Assembly: GCA_900660155.1 (NCBI GenBank)
Contig: CABFPE010000167.1
Location: forward strand, 112,505 to 176,504
From: Hofstenia miamia
Lineage: Eukaryota > Xenacoelomorpha > Acoela > Hofsteniidae
Length of the DNA: 64,000 nt
Reading direction: 5' to 3'
The notes under the pieces are model-generated. The model saw only the letters and a program-made list of their open reading frames with translations. It was not told where the DNA came from and searched no databases. Position numbers and translations under genes: made by a program. Below, in pieces: positions 20,309 through 31,690 of this stretch; the stretch's first letter is position 1; each line of letters starts with the position of its first letter.

Positions 20309-21777
20309 AAATTCATGTATGATGTTAATAAAAAACTGTAAAGTAAAAAATGCAAATTAGACCACATAAATAACATAAAAAACTGTAATGTAAACTAAAA
20401 AATGCAAACTAAATTATGCCACATAAATAACACAAAAACTAGTAAAAGTACATGACTTCCATTACATCAGTACAACACCACTGGCAATATCCATGGCATT
20501 TCAGGTCAAAGACCACCCCTCTTGACCAATCAGAAAAAAGTGAGAATGGCTTCTGCCCAATTAATACTACTGGCGCCAACCTCATTAGTAATGCAATACA
20601 CAAATTATCACAAAGTCATCAACAATTAATACGTTAATATATTGAAGAACTTCAATGACAAATTCACTCTAGAAGAAGAACTGAAATTGATGATATGGAG
20701 ACATGTATTGAAAAAAGATGATCAAGTAAATTTGAAAACAGAGAATCTACTGATTATACACTTTCTAAAAGACAGAATAAATAAAAAACTTTACTAAAAT
20801 GATCAACAAGATGATGGTGACGTCAAGCATAGAAAGAGTGCAACTAATCATATTCAGTATCAGAGAGAGCAGAATGCCACTGGAAGATATGGCTGAAAGA
20901 ACACAAAATATCTTCATGATATATAACAGTATGACACAACAGATTATATCCAGGCTAATAGAAATCAATCTGATGTTGGACCACTGAGCACCAGCACACC
21001 AATTAATGGTTGAGCAAAAGATGGTGGTGGACATGTACATTCAAACTCAAACCACGGAGTCCATAGGATATACCAAAGAGCTGGAACAAATAACAGATGT
21101 ACACATTCAATTCAATCTCAACCAAAGAATTGTAAGTGATTAGCATTGTCTGTGGACTTATTATAGATATGTTCAAATGTATGTGAAATCTAACAGTTTA
21201 GGAATCAGTGCTACTGATGATTAATTGAGAAGAAATAGTTACTCTCAAGGATAGTAATTTATTATGGAGAAAATTTAGACTTCACCAAGGTTATGGGATT
21301 TCACATTACACTAAATCAGTATGAGTGCTTAATACTTAATGTACTTTTTACAGACATGTGAGACATGACTGTGTACATATCACATGTACATCAATTGTTC
21401 AAAAACAGCTTACATAGTGAAATTTTTACAAAATTTGATTTACTTTTACATTCATGTAGAGTATACCTGAAACATTCAGAAAAATGTTCAAAATCAAATG
21501 CAATCCCATCAATTCTGTGGAACAACTTCTCAGCAAAGCTGACAACATTCAAATGCTACTGAACAATCATTTGAAGTTCAACTATCAGCCAACTACTTTG
21601 TAAACAGTACAGCCAAGATGTCATCAAGATTTTCTGAATTGGAGGTTACAGATCCTGAAACTAAAAGTAGGTATAAGACAAAGAAAGTAGTGTCTACTAT
21701 GCAAAGTAAGCAGTAACTAACAGTAGTAATCAAAACAAAAAATACAAGTGAAAGAGAATAATCAAAACAACTTAACA

Positions 21778-21822
21778 TGCCATAGATGTAACAAAAGGGG
21801 TCACACCCAAAACAAATGTAAG
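21778..21822 (+). pseudogene. Gag CCHC zinc knuckle
   Basis: CHRCNKRGHTQNKC has exact CX2CX4HX4C spacing, the RNA-binding zinc knuckle of retroelement Gag nucleocapsid. It marks the gag 3' end of the relic. Confidence 0.9.
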
Positions 21823-22630
21823 AAGACCATTCAACTAATTAAGGAAAATGAATTGCCTTGCTTAATGGAAGAAACAAATTCCAAAGAAGACACAACTTAA
21901 ATCAACATAGTTCCTATATTGGAAAAGAATGGAAATGTATACATATTAACTGAATTGGTCTCTAAAAATATTAGATGTTCATACAAATGGAATATATATA
22001 AAAGCTACAATTGATACAGAAACAGCCATATCAACTATCTCTGTTAAATGTGTCACTAAACTAGGTTTCACTCATGAACATTTACAAAATAATGTTAGAT
22101 TGTTGAATACTTCAGCAGACTATATGGATATCAAAGGTAAAATAGCAAATGTATCAATATCAGTCAAAATGTTCAATTCTTATAGAATATTATAGTCATT
22201 GATACTAAATCACAATCATTAACTTATGAATTATTACTGGTGATTGATTTTCTTGAAATCATTCATGTATTATTAATTTTTGAAAGAAGAAGTAATTGAA
22301 GCAAAATCAGAACCAGATCAATAGAAAATCCGTCTGGAGGAAGATCTCAAACTGGAACCACATCAATGAAAGATAGTTCACATCAAATGCACTGCAAATC
22401 TGATTGTAGAGTTCCAAATGATTCTTGACAGAGGGTCAATAGACTGCAAAGCACTCACAAACACAACTGCTCAACTCAATCAAATAAATGAAATACCCCA
22501 ATTGTGGAGTTGCACTAGTGTCCTGTAACAGTGGCTGAAAAATATCACAATTCAGTAACATCAGCTAATAAGCACAAAGAATCAAATAATGATATATTCA
22601 TACTTAGGAATAAAATCAAAACATATATCA

Positions 22631-22675
22631 ATCCCATCTAGTATATGTAATACTATTATATATACTAGATGGGAT
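22631..22675. repeat. Perfect 16-bp inverted repeat (hairpin)
   Basis: ATCCCATCTAGTATAT and its exact reverse complement ATATACTAGATGGGAT flank a 13-base loop, inside the old Gypsy relic. No purpose is evident. Confidence 0.85.
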
Positions 22676-24034
22676 TTCAATATCAAATGAGATAAATATG
22701 ATAGTGAACCTAAAGTGCAATAAAATAATAATAAATGCAGCACCAATAATAACTTGAACAGTTGATAAAACCACACTGATCATGATAAACACAAAAGAGA
22801 GGCACATGTCAGGAATCCCAACAATCACCCATGAAGATTATATGTATATAGGGATAGATCAATAGGAAAAACTTCAAAGAATTGTGGAGGAAAATAAAGA
22901 CGCATTTTATTTCAGTGAGATTAGTGTAAGAAAGGCAGTCTGAGAAAAGCATAAAATTGTGACTACCAGCAAAAACCCTATGCATTAGCAGATGATATGA
23001 GTACCAGAAAATTTAAAGCACAAGTATGAAAAGGCTATGAAAGAGCTATAAAACAACAATGTTAGTTCATTCAAGTGAAAGTCCCTGAGCATCACCCAGA
23101 ATGTTTGTAAAGCAAAGAAAAAAATTCCAGTTATGGATAGACTTTAGAAAGTTGAATGTGATTATGAAAAAAAGATGCTTTTCTACTACCTCAAATCAAA
23201 TATTTTACCACATTAGATTTATGCAAAGCATATTGACAAGTGCAAATGAAGACATCTGATATTGAAAAAAACATCATTTATAACTCTGCATGGCTTATAT
23301 GAATGATTGTACATGCCTTTTGGCCAATGTAATGCACCAGCTACTTTTCAGCAAAACATATTTAGAGTATGTAGAGATGTCAAGCTAACCAATGAAAAAG
23401 AAGTTACAGATTACATCAGTGATATTTTAGCAGCAAGTATGACAACTAAACTTTTAGGGAAATTGGACAAAACACAATGAATTCTGCATTCAGAAGAAGT
23501 ACACAATGCAAGTAATTTTGCAATTGGAACCTGTCTTACAAAATGATCTAACAGTTAGAGACATTATATGAAAAATCAAGGATCCAAGGAGTTATATGCA
23601 TAAGTATGCTAATAAATACTTTAAACAATATCAAATCAATGAAAACAACTACTGTATGTTGATGGAAGTAGTAAAAGAATAGTTATACCAGAATATTTCA
23701 ACTGAGACTTAATTAGAAAAACAAACTAGATAATGAATATATTAAACACTTAATTGCCAATCTTGCTGATATACATAATATCATATGTACTAATACAAAT
23801 AAATCTACTATCTGTCAGGAAGGCAATTTTAATAGCAAAATTTACAGTAAACCACATCAGCTGGACAATATAATCTATGCCTTTATCATGACCCCATTAA
23901 CTGATGCTAAACAAGTTTGCAAAACTAAAACTGTTTGGTCTAGATCTTTTATGATCATAATAGTCCTTGATAATAATTTTTATTTGTTAAGTAAATTTGA
24001 AACTTTCAAAATTTAACAACAGATGTTAAAGATT

Positions 24035-24600
24035 GAAGTGATCAAGAAGTATGCAAAACTAAGTTACAATCCAATCCCTACAAAGACTTCTGGCTATGAT
24101 CAACTATCTATTTGAATTTATACCAAATTATACAGAAATAACTACTCCATTAAGACAGTTGTAAAAAAGGATTAACCTTTTTCATGGGATCAACAACAGG
24201 AGAGTACTGTTAATAATTTGATTGAACATCTAATTTCAGACCTAGTTCTAAGATGCATCAAAATCAGCTATTGGAGCATGTCTAATCCAAGAAAACTTAC
24301 CAGTAGCTTATGCAAGATCAATGACCAAAACTGAAGAAAATTACTCACAAATAGAAATTAATTGTTAGCTATTAATTATGCATGCATGATTTTTCATCAA
24401 TACATGAAATGAGATCTGTAACTGTTGAATCAGACCATAAACCACTTGAGAGTTTGCAACACAAGCCATTATCTACATGTTCTCTGAACATTCAATGACT
24501 TTTTGTAGAACTTCAAAAGTACCCATCAATGCAAATCCAATATAAATGTGTGTTCTCACTATCAACTTTCATCAGCAGATTTTAGTTGAAAATGCAATTA
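24035..24600 (+). pseudogene. Mag-like Gypsy RT-end and RNase H relic
   Basis: The translation QDASKSAIGACLIQENLPVA followed by SMTKTEENYSQIE, LLAINYACMIFHQYM, and SDHKPLE shared in part matches the Mag-like element at 52465-52930 (DASKSALRVCLIQENKPIAY, SMTKTEENYSQIE) much better than the family A/B sequence just to its left. The join with the A/B-like relic lies near 24020-24035. So a second, Mag-like family is present as a broken piece; it runs towards the assembly gap. Confidence 0.8.
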
Positions 24601-24811
24601 TTTTCATTCAGATTAGTGATTATTTATGATCTAATTTTTTTATCAGTAAAATGCATAGTTGGAATAGCCCAGCCATATATACAGAAAGGAACTAATAATA
24701 CTGTTTTCTTTTTGCAAATTCAAACAATTTCAAAAAAATATTAGCAAATATTTTCAAATATATAAATGAATATGAATAAGTTTTTCAATAAGTTATATAT
24801 ATATATATATA
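24601..24811. other. AT-rich stretch ending in (AT)n before the gap
   Basis: Non-coding; an AT run at 24793-24811 borders the gap. Confidence 0.6.
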
Positions 24812-25811
24812 NNNNNNNNNNNNNNNNNNNNNNNNNNNNNNNNNNNNNNNNNNNNNNNNNNNNNNNNNNNNNNNNNNNNNNNNNNNNNNNNNNNNNNNNN
24901 NNNNNNNNNNNNNNNNNNNNNNNNNNNNNNNNNNNNNNNNNNNNNNNNNNNNNNNNNNNNNNNNNNNNNNNNNNNNNNNNNNNNNNNNNNNNNNNNNNNN
25001 NNNNNNNNNNNNNNNNNNNNNNNNNNNNNNNNNNNNNNNNNNNNNNNNNNNNNNNNNNNNNNNNNNNNNNNNNNNNNNNNNNNNNNNNNNNNNNNNNNNN
25101 NNNNNNNNNNNNNNNNNNNNNNNNNNNNNNNNNNNNNNNNNNNNNNNNNNNNNNNNNNNNNNNNNNNNNNNNNNNNNNNNNNNNNNNNNNNNNNNNNNNN
25201 NNNNNNNNNNNNNNNNNNNNNNNNNNNNNNNNNNNNNNNNNNNNNNNNNNNNNNNNNNNNNNNNNNNNNNNNNNNNNNNNNNNNNNNNNNNNNNNNNNNN
25301 NNNNNNNNNNNNNNNNNNNNNNNNNNNNNNNNNNNNNNNNNNNNNNNNNNNNNNNNNNNNNNNNNNNNNNNNNNNNNNNNNNNNNNNNNNNNNNNNNNNN
25401 NNNNNNNNNNNNNNNNNNNNNNNNNNNNNNNNNNNNNNNNNNNNNNNNNNNNNNNNNNNNNNNNNNNNNNNNNNNNNNNNNNNNNNNNNNNNNNNNNNNN
25501 NNNNNNNNNNNNNNNNNNNNNNNNNNNNNNNNNNNNNNNNNNNNNNNNNNNNNNNNNNNNNNNNNNNNNNNNNNNNNNNNNNNNNNNNNNNNNNNNNNNN
25601 NNNNNNNNNNNNNNNNNNNNNNNNNNNNNNNNNNNNNNNNNNNNNNNNNNNNNNNNNNNNNNNNNNNNNNNNNNNNNNNNNNNNNNNNNNNNNNNNNNNN
25701 NNNNNNNNNNNNNNNNNNNNNNNNNNNNNNNNNNNNNNNNNNNNNNNNNNNNNNNNNNNNNNNNNNNNNNNNNNNNNNNNNNNNNNNNNNNNNNNNNNNN
25801 NNNNNNNNNNN
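24812..25811. other. Assembly gap, 1000 N
   Basis: Exactly 1000 N. The right border is an (ATCTT)n run, the left an (AT)n run, so assembly probably failed on repeats. Confidence 0.99.
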
Positions 25812-25835
25812 ATCTTATCTTATCTTATCTTATCT
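25812..25835 (+). repeat. (ATCTT)n run at gap edge
   Basis: ATCTT repeated about five times. The same motif forms the 3' tail of the plus-strand LINE at 44310-44331, so the gap may hide a LINE copy ending here. Confidence 0.7.
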
Positions 25836-26191
25836 GAGAAAAGTAAAGAGTAAATGTAAGAAAATTAAAATTAAATTTTCCACAATATGAATTCGACAAT
25901 TATATTTCTATTTGCATTGAACATTAGGGTACATGCTTGAATATCCACACTAAAATTTACAACAAATAAGGCTTTTTCGAGTTATAATTAAAAGATATTT
26001 GTGATCTACCATATACGTAGAATGATAAAGTGGTTTGTAACTCCTATAAATTGAAAGTGATATAGCATGAAATTTCACAGAACATTTTAGTAAAATAGCA
26101 AGAAAAATATCTTTAAATATATATGTCTTAAATAATAAATATGCTTTAATTCAATTAGTTTTATGGTTTCTTGGTTCAACTCAACCCAAAC
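25836..26191. other. Non-coding stretch
   Basis: No gene or repeat recognised. Confidence 0.4.
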
Positions 26192-26900
26192 TAGGGATGG
26201 GATCCGAATAATAAATTGAATATGCCGGATACCGGATAATTCCGGATAATTTGACTGTGGGTACCGCATAATATATTGTTCATTTATTACTAGGGCAACC
26301 AGAAATATGACATTAAGAAAACAAAATTTCACCCTATTTTTATAACAAAATATGACGGAATTTAGTTAAGTACTCCCTAAAACATGAACATCGATTTCCT
26401 TAAAGGATTAATTTAAGCAATATAAAACAAATACAAAAATCTGTCATAATAAAAGTCAATTTTTTAAAGCAACGACTTCATTAAATTATAATAACAGCAC
26501 ATAAATTCCCATATATTATTGTGGTTGAGATTTTTGTCATAGGCTAAAAGTTTTCTGAACATAGAGAAATTTTTCTCAATTTCTGCCAATGTTGTTTGAC
26601 ATTTTCGTGATTTAGCATACAATTCCGATTAAATGTCCATCCCTTTCCCTTCCATTATAGCAGGGAAACCGGTATTTTTTAACCATGACTTGATATAGAT
26701 GATTATTTCACAGGTATCATTTCCAATACAAATGGTAGAAATAATAACATCTGGTAAAATTTCACTTCTGTCAAACATTGAAAAACTTTGATTTTTTATG
26801 ATAGCAGCCTTAATTAAAACAGTTATATTGTCAACCGTCATATATTTTGCCTGAATGCGCATAGCACAATTCTGCACAACGTGTGAATTGCAAAATCCAT
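26192..26900 (-). pseudogene. hAT-type transposase C-terminal relic
   Basis: The minus-strand translation of 26480-26630 gives LAEIEKNFSMFRKLLAYDKN followed by NNIWEFMCCYYN. This is the hAT C-terminal dimerisation pattern ('..E..FS..k.il...R..l...n....l...yN'). The frame continues upstream (26629-26877, KSWLKNTGFPAIMEGKGMDI), separated by one in-frame TAA at 26629-26631. TAGGGATGGGATCCGAATA at 26192 and the CCGGATA-rich sequence after it look like a hAT terminus. The 5' end of the transposon was not found. DNA-transposon relic, probably inactive. Confidence 0.6.
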
Positions 26901-27052
26901 GAAATAATAATGTGTATAGTTCCTTTAATGTTTTTTAGCTGCCAGCATACATGACTAGTCCTTGAAACGCGCCGACCTGTGGGTCAGGCCAACAATTAGC
27001 TAGCAATTATACTTCTCTGGGTTAGACCAGAAATACATTAACTGACATTGAA

Positions 27053-27056
<4 letters not shown>
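26901..27056. other. Short unassigned stretch
   Basis: Contains a GC-richer patch (CGCGCCGACCTGTGGGTCAG near 26970) with no recognised identity. Confidence 0.3.
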
Positions 27057-27097
<41 letters not shown>

Positions 27098-27113
27098 TAT
27101 ATATATATATATT
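27057..27113. repeat. (AT)n microsatellite
   Basis: A long AT run that directly flanks the family B 3' LTR. The other side of the element, at 36024, is also an AT run, so the element inserted into an (AT)n tract. Confidence 0.9.
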
Positions 27114-27115
27114 CA

Positions 27116-27843
27116 AGCATCATCAGAGTTAGTGTAAAAATATAAGAAAGTATAAAGCAATAACTTGATGAGAGCGTAGTATCTACTATCACATAAGCAA
27201 AAAAGTTCCATGCACCAGTTAGAGAGTGGTTAATTAGAGTTATATTCAATACCACTGTCCGCGAAACAATGTGTCTAGCACCAAAGATCTGGACTAATTC
27301 GTGTATAAAAATAGAACCATATAACGGCCTGCTATAGGAGGCATGAGAGACGTAATGGCAAAACTTGCCGATGCCAAGCATGATAGCACACACCAATAAA
27401 CAGATAACGAACTATTCTGGATCAGTTAAACCCCCAAAAGGAGCTGGTCTGCATAGATTCATAAGACTGCTGAGCACATCCTGCAGCGGAATTACAACCT
27501 ATGCAGCCCCTTCAATTCCGTAGAAAGTTTAGCTGCTCATGACCATCAAATAGAATATAGCAGATATGATAACAAGTTACTTGGGCAAAACTAAACTTTT
27601 ATTAAGCAATCACGCACAGAGCTGCCCTATTTAACTAAAAAATTAATGTAAATCGCACGTAACCAACTGCCAATGGCAGAACAAAATAAAAGTGTATCCA
27701 CATCATCAGCATGATATGACACGTGGTACAGATTTGCGCATCATTGGAGACGCCTAGCACAGAGTGTTTCAGGCAGCAAAACTAGAGAAACAAGAAACAT
27801 AAAAGTGGACAATGATGGCGGCAAATTATAGGCAGATGCCACA
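27116..27843 (-). repeat. Family B 3' LTR
   Basis: About 728 bp. It matches 35328-36023 from AGCATCATCAG to GATGCCACA, so in element orientation the LTR begins TGTGGCATC. A purine-rich stretch (GGGTGGGCA on the minus strand) directly precedes it. Confidence 0.9.
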
Positions 27844-27929
27844 TGCCCACCCAATGCTGCCATGATGTAGAAGAGAGTTTTTTTAGTGCGACGTTTGTTG
27901 TATCAGTTTGTGTGTATCATCCAGGAGTT

Positions 27930-28223
27930 TCAAGGTCTTCCCATGGTGATGTTTGCGGTATCCTCTTCATGACTAAGGTAAGCTAGAGTTTTGATTTGTG
28001 TTGTCTTCTGTTTATGATATTGAACATGTTTTAGGTTTTGGATCAGCACTGGTATGATGATTGATTGGCGAAGATTGTTTAGTCTCCATTGGAAGATGTT
28101 GTAGAAAGCTCTGTAAAGTTTTTGGCCTTTGAGGGCAATCATTAGCGTCATCTTGGCATCTACATCAGAGGTGTGGACCATTGTTGTGTCCAATCTAGCA
28201 TCCAGAAAAAAGAATTGGAACAT
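27930..28223 (-). pseudogene. Family B post-pol accessory segment (distal)
   Basis: The frame opens with FFFLDARLDTTMVHTSDVDA and MTLMIALKGQKL, the counterpart of family A 11690-11794. It is the last conserved block before the 3' LTR in both families. The remainder (IPVLIQNLKHVQYHKQKT) has no recognised relatives. It supports a coding region shared by two lineages. Function unknown. Confidence 0.55.
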
Positions 28224-28346
28224 GGAGGTAAGTGACTGGTGATAATTTTTATTTTTGTAGAGGAAGTTTATGAGCTTCAGTCATCTGATTGGGGACATTT
28301 ACTTCTGCACAAATCATGGTGACGATTTTGATTCTTTTCAACACGT

Positions 28347-28778
28347 TTAGTATTGGAGGTCTTCCTGGAGAAGATTGGCCCAGGTGATATTGTTGCTACA
28401 AAAAATAAGGTTAGTGATTATAATTTGTTTTTGTTTAGCTAGTTCTTTAAGTTTGCAATTTGTTGTTTGATTGGAGCTCCTTTTTGTAAATGTCTTTGGG
28501 GTGTTTTTGGTATCAATGAGTAGTCTATACCCTTGATCATTATCTCTAAGTAGGGTGGTGGTGTCTTTGAACAGTTTTGTTCTTTTGAAGTTCATTATGT
28601 CCTGGGCTGTATTGTAGGACAGCTTATATGAAGGTATTGCGTGTTTTACTGGTTGAACTGATTTGTCTTTGGTATAAGGTGCAATAATTGGGATGCCAAC
28701 TAATAGAGGTGGGATGCAGAATTCATTGGTGGTAGCAATTTGAGATTCAAGTTGGAGCCAGTATCCAGGAGTTTCCAT
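28347..28778 (-). pseudogene. Family B post-pol accessory segment
   Basis: This 143-codon frame has no recognised domain. The segment LLRDNDQGYRLLIDTKNTP may correspond to family A LIRNDNKERIYIEGVVTP near 11405. Predicted mixed strand and helix, with no membrane segment. It lies in the same relative position as family A 11330-11500, between the ...DIEC... block and the ...VDA...MIA.KG block. Confidence 0.45.
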
Positions 28779-28880
28779 AATTTAGGCTGTTCCAAATGTT
28801 ACGGGAAAATTCAAAGATTTGTGATCCAGTTCAGCTATTATGTTGAGTTTTGATGTTTTTGCTCAAGATTGTTTTGTTTT

Positions 28881-29087
28881 TCAAGTGATCAGGAATCTGG
28901 TATGAGTGCATTCAATGTCAAAAGCAGTTTTTTCATTGGGGGACATGAGAGTTTCAAGCTCCATTTTAGTGAGTGACTCTGCAAACATGTTCATTTTGAT
29001 TAGCTTGATGTCCAAAATCTTGTCTGGAGTGTATTGAATTGGAGTGATTTGAATCTGCATTTTGCTATTGAGAGTAGATTTATCCAT
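28881..29087 (-). pseudogene. Family B post-pol accessory segment with DIEC motif
   Basis: This 68-codon frame ends in EKTAFDIECTHTRFLIT, parallel to family A QLAVDIECITSIFVM (end of 10270-11307). The preceding helix-rich part matches less clearly. Sequence just upstream on the same strand (near 29180) keeps IQLSPRIQQLLDQI, against family A NTIALTPNTQREIDKI. The order of these blocks is the same in both families. Confidence 0.5.
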
Positions 29088-29699
29088 TAGCAGATTTTGG
29101 TTTTTGGCTCTTATCCATATGGGAGTTTCTCATTAGTAATTTGATCAAGGAGCTGTTGAATTCGTGGAGAGAGTTGTATAGATGATGTTACAAGGAGTTT
29201 TTCTTTGTCTTCAACTGTTATAGTGGTTTTTTTGGTAGTAAGGTAATAACTTTGATTGGTTCAAAGTGAGCTTGTAGATTGGTGATTTCCTCAGTAATGG
29301 AGATGGCACTGTACATGATTTCTGGGTAACTAGCATGTAAGCAGTGGAACAGTTTCTGATTTTTTTCAGTAATACTGTGATTTCAGCACAGTTGTAAATA
29401 AGATTGCATGCTGTGGGGTATCCTTTGTAGCAGCATTTAGTGGGGATCTAATGTCCATTGATTTGGAAAAGTGAGTTTCAGAAGTTGTGCCCCACATACA
29501 TTTATGTCATAAGCATGGGCTTCTAGGAGGATCAAGTTAATATGCTGAACCATTTTTAAGTACAATATATCCACTTGCATTAGTATGTATAACAGATTTA
29601 GGGTTTGCCAATTGATGTTGATGCAATCAGGAGCTTTGCAACTGTTTCTGTTTTTGATAAGTTTCAGAACGTTTTTGAGGAGAATGTTGTTATTGAAGC

Positions 29700-30020
29700 T
29701 TATGTGGACTCTGCTAGAAAATTAATTGAGACTGAGTTTCTTAGAAATTTTTCTGGGTAGAAAATGATGGTGTTGATCTGAGGACGTTTGGTAGCATCAA
29801 TAACTGTAGAGAGTGAGTTGCTGTTTACTTTGTTCTCACCAATTGTGAGTATTTTGGATATCAATTCATGAGTTGCTCCTAATATATTGTTGTGAGTAAT
29901 GTATCTGCTGCATTGGGATGTGATAAAGTAAGGATGTAGGGTTTCCCCTTCCATGATTGACATTTGTTGTTGGAGTTCCTGGTATTGAGTATCCTGATGG
30001 CTACTAGTTGTAGATAACAT
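29700..30020 (-). pseudogene. Family B post-pol accessory segment with HPYFI motif
   Basis: This 106-codon frame contains MEGETLHPYFITSQCSRYI and TVIDATKRPQINTIIFY, which align with family A 9109-9456 (KDKIHPYFIANRKIRYN, VIDKQNRPVCNMIVSY). It begins with a Ser/Gln-rich leader. It lies directly after the integrase tail region, as in family A. Confidence 0.6.
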
Positions 30021-30399
30021 TTGGGATGAGAGTTGAGCCAGTATGCGTCTTTTAACTGGAATTTTTTAAGTGGAACCTCCTATCTTTTTCCATGTTCGTA
30101 ATGAGGAGGTAGAAGCTTGTGGCTCATCATCAGTAGCTGACAACATCCTGCAGCTAGAGACGTCTGAGGTTGAATCAAGAACACTGAAGGACCCTGGGAA
30201 CATTCTGCAAGGAGATTAAGGTGTGCTTGAAGTGTGCAGTAGCTTTACTCCTCTGAGAAGGTTGTTTGGGGCAGGTATTGAATGCCTTGCATTTCATCTG
30301 AAGTAGTATCTAAAGACAAGCTAGCAATGTTAATAGACCAGTATTTATAATTAGTATTGGACTTAACATTTCATTTAGGCTGTGTGTTTGTGATTTTAC

Positions 30400-31690
30400 T
30401 CACAATGAGGAAGTACATTTAAATTCATTGTCAAAAGAATTGTTATCAAAGACAGTTATACCAGGTGTAAGATAATATTCATTGCTATCAGATTTAAATA
30501 ATTCAAATTCATTTAGGTTCAAAATCTGGGTGTGTTCAATGTCATGAGAAACACATTTAATATTTTGGAAGTGAGTTATCCATTTATTATCCAGTTTGTA
30601 GTTGTTGTGAGCGAGTGTCTTAGTAATTGTATGTGGTCTGTCCCAATTAAAAGCGAGTTTGTGAACTTGTTTGTCATCTGTGATGATGCTGGGAGCATAT
30701 ACACACACTTTGTCACTGATCTTATGAAATTCTCTGTAAATGTGTTTGTTGAATTGTCTTTGTTGTTGGATGGGCCCTTTTCTGGGTTTGCACACATAGA
30801 TTCATGCTTTTTTGTAACTTGTTCATGAGGTTTGTGACGTATGCATTGTCTATTTTTCCAGAGTAACCTTTGAAGAGTATGGATACTGGGGTTGGGGCCT
30901 CATGGCTGAGCATAACTTTATATGGAGATATTTTCATAGTTGAATGAGTAGATGTGTTGTAAAAATACTCAACCATTGGGAGTATTTTGCGCCCTTGTTT
31001 GCCTCTGACATGAGCTGCTATAGTTTTCATAAGTTTGAGTAGTGTCTGATTGACATGTTCAATGGCGCCGTTTGCTTGTGGATGATTGATCATGGTATGG
31101 GTGTGGAGAATTTTTAATTTCTTGGCTAGAGTCTGAAAGAGTTGGCTTCTGAACCTTGCCTTGATCTGTGATTAGTTGGCTCATAGGTCCAAAGACACAC
31201 ACCCAGTTGTTTAAGATTGCTTGAACTTGTTTGTGTCTTGATGTTTCTGAGGGGGATCATCTTGCAGTATTTCATAAAGTGATCAACCATGATGAGTATG
31301 TATGCATATCCTTCATTGTCCCTTGACAGTTGTTCAATATCAGCATTTATGATTTCATTAGTATATTCTGGAGTGATTTTTTTTAATTCTGTTCATTGAC
31401 CAGAGAACTGTGATTTGTTTAGTAATATTGAGGACTGGCATTTGTTAACCACATCCTCAATGGTTTTTCATAGATAAGTGCTTATGAAGTTTTTATGTAT
31501 TGTTAGTTCTGTCTGATACACACCTTTGTGGCCTTGCTCATGGACTTTCTTTACTATTTCACATTTGTAATAATCAGGTAATGCTATGAGATTCCTTTTT
31601 GTGGTGCTTGCATATAATATGCCAGAATTTGTTAACTTCCAGTGATGTTTATGGTAGTAGCGCATTGCTATAGTCTCCATTGGAGCATTG
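30400..31690 (-). pseudogene. Family B integrase
   Basis: The N-terminal zinc-domain region is at 31680-31468 (YYKCEIVKKVHEQGHKGVYQ with the HHCC-type His). The core end is at 31093-30722, with NHPQANGAIEHVNQTLLKLM and MVEYFYNTSTHSTMKISPY, close to family A NTSVHSTTGMTPF. The C-terminal domain is at 30795-30400, with NNYKLDNKWITHFQNIK. The first two catalytic blocks lie between 31093 and 31468 in eroded sequence. Order and motifs are typical Gypsy. It is a fossil. Confidence 0.8.

Larger units (their letters stand above)
20640..24020 (+). mobile_element. Gypsy family A/B-like element relic
   Basis: Parts in order: gag-like sequence (21365-21560), a CCHC zinc knuckle (21778-21822), aspartic-protease region (22000-22270) with a DT-E-T active-site-type segment and LLNTSADYMDIKG as in family B, RT (23090-23420) with FTTLDLCKAY and LYMPFGQCNAPATFQ, and an integrase tail (23725-24000) with LDNEYIKHLIANLADIH, close to family A's MDNEYIRKIKNQLTGIH. 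No LTRs could be drawn. It is strongly broken, with tens of disruptions, and much older than the Mag-like element at 50203. Confidence 0.8.

Noticed and set aside
24766-25890. Long plus-strand frame across the second gap
   Set aside because: Consists of N with short AT-rich edges.
27097-27396. A 99-codon minus-strand frame at the end of the family B LTR, partly shared with 35234-35470
   Set aside because: Short, and it runs out into the AT microsatellite or the leader in the two copies; shared ancestry explains it, with no sign of constraint.
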